Assembly: GCA_028564705.1 (NCBI GenBank) | Contig: JAPXFQ010000364.1 | Span: 1,302,001-1,366,000 of the forward strand | Direction of reading: 5' to 3' | DNA length: 64,000 bases | Origin: Apricaphanius iberus | Taxonomy: Eukaryota; Chordata; Actinopteri; Cyprinodontiformes; Aphaniidae | In this document: piece by piece, positions 12,894 through 23,720 of the stretch | How the letters are laid out: every line of letters starts with the position of its first letter | How positions within the stretch are numbered: position 1 is the first letter of the stretch | The notes under the pieces: generated by a model | Told to the model about the DNA's origin: nothing | Seen by the model: only the letters and a program-made list of their open reading frames with translations | Databases searched by the model: none | Position numbers and translations under genes: made by a program

Positions 12894-14818
12894 GATAGTG
12901 AACCATAGCTATGCCTAAGACTACTGACAGGATGAGAGGAAGACTGATGGTGATGATTACATTTGGTTTCTCAGATGCTTGTGATGCCTTGTGAAACTAG
13001 GACAGTTTTTTCAATCTTCTTTTTCCTCCAGTGTTGTTTACAGTAATGTGGGTCCCTAGAGGGTAAATAATAAGCAAGGGAAAAAAAGAATGGGTAGGCC
13101 TAGATTGCTTCCACTGCTATCAGCAGAGTTTGGGGACAGAATAAACCTCATACCACAAGGCATTTGTCTGTGATCGCACAGTTGTAGATGTCTGTTATTA
13201 TGATTCCCTACATGTTCTATACTCCCAGAAACTACGGTCAGGATTTGCTGTTGCTTTCAATGTCTTTTATTCCCGCTACCTTTTTTCCTTCAGTTTTCAT
13301 TGTTATTGATTGGCACTGATGTTGCACTGAAGTGACTGTTGAAAACTGAAAGAAAATTGCTTTTTAATTCTTAGAGAAAAGGTCAATTTTAATCTCTGTC
13401 CTGCTGGGCTTTGTGTGTCTTTACCTTGAACATCCTTTTTCAATTAACTGCTTATTTCATGTTAACTTTGGATGACAATGGATGTTTGTTCCTAAGTTGT
13501 TAAAGAAAAGTAAATGCTAAATTTGATCATTCTATCCTTCACCTTTGTGATGGTTTATACACTACAAGAAACTGCACCCTACCGTCTTCAATTTCAGTCT
13601 ATTACATCAACTCCCATTTTCAACCAAAAAGTAAGTAGTAATAACTTCCAACCATATTGACACATTTTATCATCCATGTGTATATAAGAAATATTTTAAT
13701 ATTACACTTCTTATCTTCTTTTCCCCCTAAAGCCCAGCAACTCTGCATGCAATATGATATGATAATCTGATGATATTACTTTCTGGATTTACTCTCTGCT
13801 TAAGGTTTCACTCAAATTTAATTGGTATTATTTCTATTCTTGCTTTAAAGAGAAACTGTGCAAATCTCTCAGTTTTTTTATTCAATATGTTGATACAAAT
13901 GCTAAAAATCAATGTAGTGTCCATATGGTATTCTGAATATATATATATTCAGTAGGCTACAGATGGTTGGGAGTGTAAAAAACCCCTTTAAAATAAGGAT
14001 GAAAAATGAGATTTATACCTTGTTTGCCATGATTTCAAAATAAATAAAAAAATACGATGCCTTATTCATTGTTTTAAATTAAATGCAAACGCCACCCTCC
14101 AACAATAGGGCTTTCTAAAAAAATATGAAAAACTACATATCAGACACTGAATCCCTCAAGAGATCAAGGATGTAAACAGAAAGGTGATTTTTTTTTTTTT
14201 TTTTGTGTTAAGATATGAGGTCTCCATTTGATTAATTCCACAGTGACTTTTTATTTCAGTTATTAAGGTATTCAATCTTTCACTAATGTATATACTGTAT
14301 AGTCCTTTCAGTAGGTTCTGGGTCTTCCCCGAGGGCTCCTCCCAATGGGGCAAGGACAGACAACCTCAGATGGGAAGTATTCTGAAAGCATTATGATTGG
14401 TGAAACTAAACAATCTCAACTTTTGAATTAGCAGTGGATTCCCTCCAGAAGAACAAGTTAATTGTCCTGTCTGTAGAGTAGAGTCTAGCTACTAAATGAA
14501 GAACATGTATTTAAATGCTTGCATCCATGACCTTGTTTTTTCAATTATGATACATTTTTTATTACCCTAGTTAAGGGTTGGAACATAAAGCCTGGACATT
14601 AAGTATTGTAGTAAGACATTGATTTCAATGTGCAATTGCAGGCTTAGTAATGATATGTGGCCAAAACAAAGGTTAGGCTGAGTTCCCAAATCTGACAGTT
14701 CTAAATCATTTGGGTTCAGTTTGTGAAAGAGTGATATAGAGAGATTGGCGCATCATTGTGGATTGAACCATTTAGTCCCAATCTAAACCTAATTTGCAGC
14801 ATACTGGATTTTGGGAGT
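12894..14818. other. Non-coding, probable intron
   Basis: No gene recognised. A poly-T tract lies at 14188-14204, and a short ATAT run is near 13938. Confidence 0.4.
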
Positions 14819-15440
14819 AAAACCTAGTTTATACTTCTCAGTCAACAAGTTTGCACCCAGACGCAAGCGACTTTACTTTTATTCTTCTTTGTTGTTGTGT
14901 TTAGTGTTGCAAAGCAAACCCCCATCAGTACAGTAGGGGGTGCTAACTTTTTCTGGTGGATATGCCTAATATTGCCAGCTAGAGTTTTTTGTATTCAGCT
15001 TGTAAACGCACCTGCCCTCAAGGAGCAATGAACGACAGAAAGTGGGTTTTGATTGAGCTGGAAAGCTTTTTACTAGAAATGCAGCTCATTGTATACAATA
15101 AAATTGCACGTAAACAAACACAGCAGTCTGGTTTGTTGTTTTCTACACCACTTTGTGTTAAAAATCACCAAAAGAAAATATTACATAAACTGGCCTTGCA
15201 ATAAAAAGCATCTAGTGCCCAAACGCTGCATTGCCTGCTGATTGCATTGACTGTAAAGCACTTGTCTGCTGAAATTATCTCTGGTTGTTGTTGAGCTGAC
15301 CAATCACAGGCATGAGCTGTCTGTTGACGGAGACGATTAGTGAGAAAATTGGACTCTACTCTGTGCCTTGGTGACGGATAGTCCTTGCGTTGATGGATAA
15401 TGGTGATGCTTCTATCGTTTTGACGTGGACAGAGAAGTAT
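14819..15440 (+). mobile_element. MITE-like element, copy 1 of a tandem pair
   Basis: It starts AACCTAGTTTATACTTCT and shares its internal order with copy 2: GTTTGCACCCAGACGCAAG-type start, the phrases TTGCAAAGCAA and GGTGCTAACTTTT, AAGGAGCAATGAACGACAG, AGCTTTTTACTAGAA, and a GACGGA-rich right part. It encodes nothing recognisable. Its right end fuses with the left end of copy 2. The transposon superfamily is not assigned because a clean target duplication was not found. Confidence 0.7.
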
Positions 15441-16135
15441 AAAGCCTAGTTTATACTTCTCCAACAGCAAATTTGCACGCAGACATATTGACAGAGACGT
15501 TTTTCATTTATTGTTCTCCGTTTCTTTCTCTCCGTTCTGCATTGATTTTTCAGAGTTGCAAAGCAATTCTTGAACAGGACAGCAGGCGGTGCTAACTTTT
15601 CATTGCAGCTATGCTTTTCAGCTGCCTACAATTGCAGCGTGGTTTCGGGTTTTTTCTTTAGTCTGTGAACACATTCCCTCCTCAAGGAGCAATGAACGAC
15701 AGAAAGTACGTTTTGATTAAGCTGTAAAGCTTTTTACTAGAAGTGCGAATTATTGAATACTCTAAAAACGTATTTAAACAAACACAGCAGCCTTTTTTGT
15801 GTTTTTTTTCTACACCTTGTGTTCAAAATCGGCAAAACAGCAGACTAGATTAATTATCCTTTCAATTTAAAAAATGTAGTGCCCAAACGCTAAATTAACT
15901 ACTGATTACAGTGACTATACAGCAACTCTAGAGCCCCGTTCTGGTGAAACGATCTACGGCTGTTGTTGAACTGACTAATCACAGGCATATGCTCTCCATT
16001 GACGGAGACAAATAGTTAGAAAGTGGACCTCGACTCCATCCGTCGTTGCGTAGGTGACAGAGACCCCTTGCGTTGACGGATAATGGCACTGCGTCAACCC
16101 GTCACCGTCAAAATGAAGTAGTATAAACCAGGCTT
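15441..16135 (+). mobile_element. MITE-like element, copy 2 of a tandem pair
   Basis: It begins AAGCCTAGTTTATACTTCT and ends AAGTAGTATAAACCAGGCTT, so the ends form imperfect terminal inverted repeats. The interior matches copy 1 in the same order and orientation, and an inverted partial copy of the family occurs at 39971-40225. It is non-coding, so any movement depended on a transposase supplied elsewhere. Confidence 0.75.
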
Positions 16136-19059
16136 ATTCTGGTCTTAATTTTATGAACTAAGGGCGGAAAATAGGGTTGAGAGATATAACACTAGATTGA
16201 GAGGGATATGGACATGTTGACAATCTGCCAAAACATTTCTAATGAAATTGTCCATGATGTCCTACGGTTTTGCCATTGCTGAAGATATTAGTGGTATTTC
16301 ATTTAATAAAAAAATTTATAAATCTACACTTATTTTGTAACTATTTTGATAAAGAGGCTATGTTGGCTGCTGCCGTTCCAAATTGGTCTGTGTGATCCAA
16401 GCACATCAATTGTTTATTGAAGAACTTGTAGCGGAACAAAGTTGAACTCATTTAGAAAACAAAATTATAGTCATATGTCTTTTCAGGTGAAGTATTGTTA
16501 GAACTTTAATAAGATTTTTTTTATTAAAAAACAACACCTATTTTTTTTTTTTTTTCCTTGCTGCAAAAACAGTAATTTATGAAAAATATACCCATGAAAT
16601 TTGGGGCTAATTCAAACCTAAATTAGATGTCTATTTTTTCAATGGGACTATATAGAACAATTAATTGTTGGATGGTTTTTAGGTTAAAGTTGTGCTTAAA
16701 CCATGAATTAAAAAAAGTAAGAAAACAGAAATTTGAACAAAAGTTAAATAGAGTTTTTAGGCAGATTCTACCATTTGTTGTTGCAAAGACTTTTTTTTTC
16801 TTAAGTTTTGTAAAAAAATATTTATGAAGCATGGCTGCTAAACTTTTCTACAGCAAACATTTACTATACCTGAGTATTTTCTATTTGCTTTTTAGGAACA
16901 TTGTACTTCAAGCCTTAAGTATTATGTTTAGGTTATAGTTAACTCTGTTTCCCATAATAGCACAAACTGAATAAAACCTGTTAAAATTTTTCCCTGAAAC
17001 AACTGCTCTTGAATGTTTTTTTATTTTTTATTAAATGCTAAGATTTTAGTATTGAGATACAAATGTAATCATGATTTCAAAAAGAAGTTAAACATAATAT
17101 TTGTCCCATATCATCAACTCCATGTAAGGAAAAAATTATGTTGTGACATTGATGAAGCTTGCTAAAAGAAGACTGCAATGAATGTGGGATGCAATTTGAT
17201 ATTTAAGGAGTTCAGAGAAACCATTGAGTATTGTGAATTTTGTTGTTCTTCTTATTTGGGAGTTATTTTTAAATTGTTCATTTCACAACATTAGTTAATC
17301 TATGAATCCATTTGGTTTGTAGGATTAAGTATAATTTATTTTACACGATTTACGGTTACTGCAGTTTTAATGGGTAATAATTACATTTATTTAAGTATGA
17401 CTAACTGGCAACTGAATTACGTAAAGGATTACTAAGATTTAATTTACAGTGTGTTGTTCATAAAGGTTCCACTCATGTTGTACACAAGTAGTTCAAAAGA
17501 CATGAATCAAACTACATAAAGCTTTTAGAGCGAAAACGTATATTGTATGTGGCACTATAAAGAACACATTGGCTCTGTTTGTGTGCTTCTTTGACTTATT
17601 TGTCAGAATTATTGATTGTAGTAAATCTTGTCTGGAATAGTAGGTTGACTGAGCAAATCAATGAAGTTGTGCTTACAGTATAGTGTCATATCTCATATGT
17701 CCCCCTTTAGGGCTGGAATAGAGAACCCCAACCCCCCAGGCGCAACCACCATCACCTATTTTATCGGCTTTTCTCAACGCTCTCCCACATCACCAACTGC
17801 ACACAAGCATCAAATGGTGAGTGACGCCACAATGAATGCCTCTTTTGACTGTTACCTCTCACACAGAAGCACATTAAATGCATCCCAGATGCAGTTACCC
17901 AGAGGTATGCATCCCCAGTAGTTGCACAGTGTCATCCCTGTAATTCCACTCACTCAGGATAGGTCTTATCACTCAGATCTACAACTGCCATTATCAATCT
18001 TCCCTGTGCAGCCCCTGCATCATTAGGTGAGAGTATTTCACAAAGAAATCTAACGTAGGTTTCATTCCTGTCTTGTCCTCGCTTGCATGCCACTGCAACT
18101 TGGCATAGAGCCAGGCTGTAACATGCAGCGCAACAGTGCCACCTAAAGGTTCAGTACCACCACATGTCAGGCCTGACCTACAGACTCTGATCTCACAGCC
18201 TTCCATTTCTCTCTTTCCACATTTTCTCTCTCCCCTGTTTTTGTCCACGTGTGTTCCATTAGATTAGAACTGTGTTGTGTTGCGCTCCTTTATTAGCAGA
18301 AAAATTAATAAGGCTTTGATAAAAAGCAGCATGGATTACGTTGAAATTTGAGGCTCATTATTGGCTAATCCTTTTTGAATTGGATGTGTATCAAGTTCCA
18401 GACGAGCTTTACTCAGTTTGCTAGTGTGATTTGAGAGGAGGCATTTAATTCAAGCATAGATGATGAGGCAAAGCCTACAGTGACATTCACAATACCGCTG
18501 TAGCAGTCTAATTATTGACTATTGTTGCTGCAGCAGGTGTTGAAAAGGTTACAAAATCTTTAATGATTTTACAATACACATTAAAAAAAGAGAAACAAAA
18601 CAAAAAATATGAAAACACTGTTATGAGAAGAGAGGTGAAAAGTCTGCTTATTTTCATTTTGGCATTTTGCTGTGATGATGACCGTTATCTGAGTAGATAG
18701 GCAAGAAAAAAATGTTTCTTTCACAAAGGACACTGAATCACAATTGTTGTTGTGTAGATACAGTTTGCCAGTTTTCTAAACTGGGTGCTGAAGAAAAATA
18801 GTAAGGCAAGAAACTTGCTCACCCACTTGCATTTTGTTAAATATTAATTTAGTAGTTTTAATAATAAAACATGTTTATAATGATCATCCCAAAATTTTGA
18901 TGCTGAGTCTGTGATCAACGCCATTAATTAGCAGTCTCTTTCTTTCTTTCTTTTAGGTTTAACCACAGAAGAATTTGTTGTACTTGTAACTCTCCCGTAC
19001 TTTTTTTTCTTCCTTTTTTTAGACTACCCTCTAGTGAGTCCCTAATCTAGACTGGCACT
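16136..19059. other. Non-coding sequence just beyond the pcdh9 exon
   Basis: On the minus strand this directly follows the large pcdh9 exon. It would be intron for the spliced mRNA and 3' UTR for a read-through isoform. The plus-strand TTTATT at 18289-18294 gives AATAAA on the gene strand, about 765 nt after the read-through stop, and could act as a poly(A) signal. The block at about 18240-18500 is lower in homopolymers than its surroundings and is a candidate conserved element. No other gene is seen. Confidence 0.4.
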
Positions 19060-22000
19060 TCAGCACTGTGGAACAGGGCAGTTATAGGCAGTACTTATAG
19101 ACCAGTAAAAGTGCTCCTTTACCTGCTGTCTGGTGTGTATGGGTCCCTTCGTTTTGAACCCTCCTTGGGAGCTGCTCTCTGAGGCACTGAAGTGGTCGGA
19201 GCTCGTGGAGGATCTCTTGGAAAGGGTATCACAGCCCCCAACAAATGTGTTATCCAATGGGAGTTCTTGAATCACATGATGCTTCTTGACTGAGACAGGT
19301 GTGTCGGCCTTAAGGTGGAAGGCCGATTGTGGTGAGGCTGACTTGTAGTGCCGAGCCAGGTCAGGGCTGCTCGGTTTGAAGGTGGTAGTAGGTGTGGCAT
19401 TCCAATCAAAGCGTCCAATCCCTTGCTCCTCAAGCTCAGTAGGCAGACTGATGGTTCCGTTGATTGGTTCATGGGCAGGATCATCTGGTTTGTTCCCCTC
19501 AATGGTGACGAAGTTGAGCAAGGAACTTTTGGGTGACTTTCTTTTCTTGCGCTTTTTCTTTTTGTTCTGCTTATTTTCTGTGTTGGGTGACATCCACTCA
19601 GCCCCTTGTTTTTTTCTTTGAGCTGCTTTAAATCTGGAAGCATGGCGACAGCGCAGCAGCACGGTCACAAATATGACAATAATTACCACCAATGCGCCAG
19701 TAACAAAAGCTATCATTATGGTTAAATAGTCACCATTGTGATATGTTTCACTGCTTTCACCAATGTTTCTGTCTATTGGGGTCTCCATGGTGCGCCGGAT
19801 GAGATCATAAATGAGTGTTGCGTTGCCCACAGTGTCATTTACATATAGAAATACTAAAACCAGGGTATGGAGTGATTTGGGATATCCCAAGTCACTGATA
19901 TTGACCACTAATCTGTGTAAGCCTATATCAGTTATTGCAGGCTTTTCTTCCAGTGTAATATTTCCTGTGACAGGGTCAATTCTGAATAAACCCTTGTTAT
20001 TTCCACTCACAATAGTGTATTTCAGTTCAGCGTTCATCCCTGTGTCACCATCAACAGCAAACACCTCAGCTACCACAGATCCTGGGATTGAAGACAGAGG
20101 GACAAGCTTGAAAGATGTGTTAGAGGGCGGGTAGATGACGATTGGGGTGTTGTCGTTAACATCAATGACATTGATGGTCACCTTTGCGGCTGAGGAGCAA
20201 GGAGGCCTGCCACTGTCCACAGCCTTAACATCAAAAGTATAGGAGCTCTGTTGCTCCCTGTCAAACGACACATTAGATTTTATCACCCCAGAGTATGGAT
20301 CTAGTATAAAGTTCTCATTGTCATTCAGAATAGAAAGAGAGACGGCAGCATTTTCTCCAGCATCTGAATCTGTCACAGTTATCACCCCCACAGTGCTGTA
20401 TTTAGGCAGATTCTCTGACACAAAGAACTGAAAGTGGTTATGTGTAAATTTAGGATTGTTATCATTTTCATCCAACACAGTTACAATAACAGCTGCCTGT
20501 GTTTGTAAAGGGGGAGTTCCATTATCTCTTGCTGTTACAGTGAAGAGGAATCTATCCTGATCCTCCCTATCAAAAATCCTAGATGCAGTCAGGACCCCAG
20601 TTTTACGGTCCAGATCAAAAAACGATGCATTTGGTCCCAGCTGATACACTATCTCTGCATTTTTCCCACTGTCCTCGTCTGTAGCGGTAAGCGTGGTGAG
20701 GAACAGGTCGCGCTTGTTGTTTTCCATGATGGCCAGCTCGATGACTGGCTGAGTAAAAATAGGTGGGTTGTCATTTTCATCCTCCAGCCTCACTCTCACC
20801 AAGGCCGTTTGATTCAAACTCGGCTTTCCAGAATCTGAAGCAACAATTTTAAAGTTGTATTCCTTTGTCCCCTCGTAGTCAAGCAGAGCAGATGTTTCCA
20901 GCAGATACTGGTTGTCGTACACAGCTTTCAGATGGAAGGGTACATCCTTCTCTATAAAACAAATGACCTTGCCATTTATGTCAGTGTCTCTGTCTGATAC
21001 TGTGATGAGAGCGATCTTAGTATTGATGGGATCCTTCTCTGAGAGGAAAACAGTGCCGTTAATGGGACTGATTATGTATCTCAGGTCTATATTAGGTGGA
21101 TTGTCATTAACATCAGTCACATTTATAGTAACAGTAGCTCTGGCTGGACTTGAGCTGCCATCACTTGCTAAAACAGAGAGCTTATGAATAGCAGTTTCCT
21201 CCCGGTCCAGAGGTCTCTGCACTGTGATTAGGCCAGATGTTGTATTTAATGCAAAAAGTCTTTTAGTCGCAGGAGACACTTGAGTTCCAAATACATAATG
21301 TATGTCTGCATTTGCCCCAATGTCTGCATCCGTAGCCTGGAGCTGCACAACAGATGTGCCTATAGGGGAGTTCTCGGGTATATGCACCTCTATCTGACTG
21401 TCTTTGAACACGGGCTTGTTATCATTGACATCTGTTACAGTGACCTGAAGAATGGCAGTGCTGGATTTCTGTGGACTGCCACCATCCTCCACTTTAATCT
21501 TCATCACATAAGTATCCTTCTGCTCCCGGTCAAGATTCTGCTGCACAATAAGCTGGGGCCACTTCTCCCCCTCAGGCGTCTCCACAATGTCTAAACCGAA
21601 GGCACTTTGCCCATTGATCAGCTCGTATTTGTGGACACTGTTGGGGCCAGTGTCTGGGTCAGTGGCAGAAGGAATAGCAAAGCGGCTGTTAATGAGGGTG
21701 TTCTCTGGGATGGAGATGTTGATCACAGGGGATGGGAACATGGGGGCATTATCATTTGTGTCTTTGACAATTATTTTGATCTTAATCAGCCTGAAATAAT
21801 CATTAGGCAGGATAACCACTTCGATTTCAAAGGAGCACTCGCTGTCTTCAAACGAGGGACCGGGGCACAACTTCTCTCTGTCGATTCGATTTGATGTTGT
21901 GAATATCTCTCCTGTGGTGCTCAGAACACGGACTAGTGGGTTGTCTCCAGCTTTGGAGACCAGCCGGTACACAAGATTTGCACTTACTCCAGTGGCAGCA

Positions 22001-22158
22001 TTTGTATGGGAAATGTTTAAGTCCTTTGGTATATTTCCAATAAGGACATTTTCTTGCAATTCCTCCCTGATGGGATAGATTAATTCTTGAGCTATTGAAG
22101 GATCAAGCCATATGCAAGCAAGCAGAGCAGCCAACAGGTAATAATCTTTCAGATCCAT
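19060..22158 (-). CDS. pcdh9: Protocadherin-9, large first coding exon (with read-through stop)
   Basis: This encodes a delta-1 protocadherin, a single-pass calcium-dependent homophilic adhesion protein of neurons. The 1032-residue frame starts with a signal peptide (about 1-23). Seven cadherin repeats follow, their linkers marked by DTNDNAP (133-139), DVNDNKP (243-249), DVNDNPP (349-355), DENDNPP (460-466), DENDNNP (563-569) and DVNDNTP (666-672). A hydrophobic helix spans about 813-835, then a basic tail with a KKKKRKKRK cluster near 866-874. Near-continuous similarity to remembered vertebrate PCDH9, including the MDL start and the QELIY mature N-terminus, separates it from PCDH1, PCDH7 and PCDH11. 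A consensus donor CAG|GTAAAG follows residue 1012, so residues 1013-1032 and the stop belong only to an unspliced form. The RRVTF phosphatase-binding motif expected in later exons is absent here. The whole ectodomain on one exon is normal for this family. Confidence 0.95.
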   Translation of the reverse strand: MDLKDYYLLAALLACIWLDPSIAQELIYPIREELQENVLIGNIPKDLNISHTNAATGVSANLVYRLVSKAGDNPLVRVLSTTGEIFTTSNRIDREKLCPGPSFEDSECSFEIEVVILPNDYFRLIKIKIIVKDTNDNAPMFPSPVINISIPENTLINSRFAIPSATDPDTGPNSVHKYELINGQSAFGLDIVETPEGEKWPQLIVQQNLDREQKDTYVMKIKVEDGGSPQKSSTAILQVTVTDVNDNKPVFKDSQIEVHIPENSPIGTSVVQLQATDADIGANADIHYVFGTQVSPATKRLFALNTTSGLITVQRPLDREETAIHKLSVLASDGSSSPARATVTINVTDVNDNPPNIDLRYIISPINGTVFLSEKDPINTKIALITVSDRDTDINGKVICFIEKDVPFHLKAVYDNQYLLETSALLDYEGTKEYNFKIVASDSGKPSLNQTALVRVRLEDENDNPPIFTQPVIELAIMENNKRDLFLTTLTATDEDSGKNAEIVYQLGPNASFFDLDRKTGVLTASRIFDREDQDRFLFTVTARDNGTPPLQTQAAVIVTVLDENDNNPKFTHNHFQFFVSENLPKYSTVGVITVTDSDAGENAAVSLSILNDNENFILDPYSGVIKSNVSFDREQQSSYTFDVKAVDSGRPPCSSAAKVTINVIDVNDNTPIVIYPPSNTSFKLVPLSSIPGSVVAEVFAVDGDTGMNAELKYTIVSGNNKGLFRIDPVTGNITLEEKPAITDIGLHRLVVNISDLGYPKSLHTLVLVFLYVNDTVGNATLIYDLIRRTMETPIDRNIGESSETYHNGDYLTIMIAFVTGALVVIIVIFVTVLLRCRHASRFKAAQRKKQGAEWMSPNTENKQNKKKKRKKRKSPKSSLLNFVTIEGNKPDDPAHEPINGTISLPTELEEQGIGRFDWNATPTTTFKPSSPDLARHYKSASPQSAFHLKADTPVSVKKHHVIQELPLDNTFVGGCDTLSKRSSTSSDHFSASESSSQGGFKTKGPIHTRQQVKEHFYWSISTAYNCPVPQC
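19117..19125 (-). promoter_or_regulatory. pcdh9: pcdh9 5' splice donor, CAG|GTAAAG
   Basis: Reading the gene strand, the last exonic base is 19123 and the intron begins GTAAAG at 19122. The junction falls between codons (phase 0) after residue 1012. This is the point where delta-1 protocadherins splice from the ectodomain exon to exons encoding the distal tail. An unspliced transcript continues for 20 codons to a stop at 19060-19062. Confidence 0.85.
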
Positions 22159-22328
22159 GGCAATGTTAAATTATCTCCAGGCTTTGCAATTTAATGATTT
22201 ACTTCTGTGTAGTGTTGAACACGATGACCGTAATCTTCCAGGAAAACACCTACGAATACACGAGAGTTTCTCTTCAGTGAAGTTTCTTTAGCATGCACAT
22301 CAGTTATATTTGTACTATAGCCACTTTC
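22159..22328 (-). promoter_or_regulatory. pcdh9: Probable 5' UTR segment of pcdh9, with candidate splice acceptor
   Basis: Upstream of the start codon, the gene strand shows TTTTACTTTAG followed by GAAAG, with AG at 22330-22329. This gives a pyrimidine-rich candidate acceptor, so the exon would start at 22328. Inference from consensus only; no transcript evidence is available. Confidence 0.4.
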
Positions 22329-23170
22329 CTAAAGTAAAATCGATTACCTCCCTTGTGAAGTTTATGAGTGTATATTATTAAATCTAACTGTAAAGGTTTA
22401 ACCAAATATAATTTGAACATTCACAAAAATCAGCAAATGCAAAACTGCAATAGCAATGACGCCCCCCACCCCCCACCCCCCCACCCCCCCCTTTGCAAAT
22501 CCTTCTAATTTCATGCTTACCAAGAATCTTCCACCCCTGAGGCTGGAAAACTTCGCAATACATTACACAGTCTTAATAATTTCTCACTTAAATTGGCAAA
22601 GTTAAAGAGCTTAAGCAGTGTGTGGGCTCCTAAACGAATGAATGTGCATGAATGAAGCCTATGTGAGCTCAGTTAGATGCTGAATTCAGCGGGCATCTGA
22701 GACCCATTCTTATCCTAGATACATACCCCAAATCCGATGCAGCAAAGAAGAAAGACTGGAGTGTGTCAGCTCATAGTCTTCTCATCCCTTGATGCCATAT
22801 GCGACTTTTTTCAGGTAAAGAGGTTCCTCTCTGCTGATAGGCGTTTTGTTCCAGAGAAGAGAGAGAGAGAGAAAAAAAGCCCTGTATGAGTGATCAAACA
22901 GATGAACAGGTTTGGGGTAAAAGCTGCAAAGCGCAAAAACTGGGGTTAATGTGAGGCTGCATAGGTAGTGTCGCATTTCTTTTCTCCAAATTTAACTTCA
23001 GGAATGGACAGGAAAATTATGGCGCGACCTGTGAGGGTTGCGGTGATCAGCGTCGTTCACGTTTTACTCAGCAAGGTGATCAGTGTTTTGTGATGCCTTT
23101 CACAAGTAACGATCCGGGAAAAAAAATAAAAGGTGATTTCCCATAAAGCGTCCTGAGAAAACCGACTTAC
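22329..23170 (-). other. pcdh9: Candidate 5' UTR intron of pcdh9
   Basis: GGG|GTAAGT on the gene strand, with GT at 23170-23169, is a perfect donor match. It pairs plausibly with the acceptor at 22330-22329. An alternative donor TTG|GTAAGC exists with GT at 22520-22519. Choice between them is not possible from sequence alone. Confidence 0.35.
22462..22491 (-). promoter_or_regulatory. Four-run G tract (G-quadruplex candidate) on the pcdh9 sense strand
   Basis: Plus-strand C runs of 6, 6, 7 and 8 are separated by single A residues. The gene strand and its pre-mRNA therefore carry four G runs with one-nucleotide loops, a very stable quadruplex pattern. It lies about 300 nt upstream of the start codon, inside the candidate 5' intron. 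Confidence 0.8.
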
Positions 23171-23720
23171 CCCACTCCGCTTTATGCCCAGCTACCTGTG
23201 AAGGTGAAGGTGCCGACGAGGTGAACGCAGGAGGAGACGCTCATGTCCCGTCATGATTCAACTTCACGCAGCCCCATCAATGTTTGACAGACGTTTGCAC
23301 AAAACAGCAAAAATATATATATATTTATAAAGAGAGAAAAAAAGATGCAAAATCTGAGATTTAATCCCACTCGGAGATGCCGGTCAATATACACAGCCTC
23401 TACTCTGTTATACACCGATGCTGCGGGAGCACACTGCCGCTTATCCTCACAGTCTCACTCCCAGAGCAGAATATCTTGCACTAACTCTTTGTAAACCCAT
23501 AGGAGGGGTGGTGAAGTATACCACTCCAACGCTCCCCCCCCTCCCCTCCAACCTCGCCGACCCTCGTCATTGAACACCGCCCATCTCTTTCAGCTGCGTT
23601 TTCAACCCAATGCCGCAGCAGGATTGGTCCGCAGTCACGTCACTTAAAGCGGACAGGAGGGTCGTCGGCAGCGAGACGCTGGAAGAGGATGCTGCAGGGA
23701 GACGCTTAACCAAAAACCTG
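23171..23720 (-). promoter_or_regulatory. pcdh9: Probable pcdh9 promoter / first non-coding exon region
   Basis: Compared with its flanks, this interval is richer in G+C and CpG, with C-rich runs at 23534-23548. It sits immediately upstream of the strong donor at 23170, as expected for a CpG-type vertebrate promoter and leader exon. The transcription start cannot be placed. Confidence 0.4.

Noticed and set aside
19811..21894. Plus-strand open frames opposite the pcdh9 exon
   Set aside because: They are antisense shadows of the cadherin-coding sequence and have no recognisable domains.
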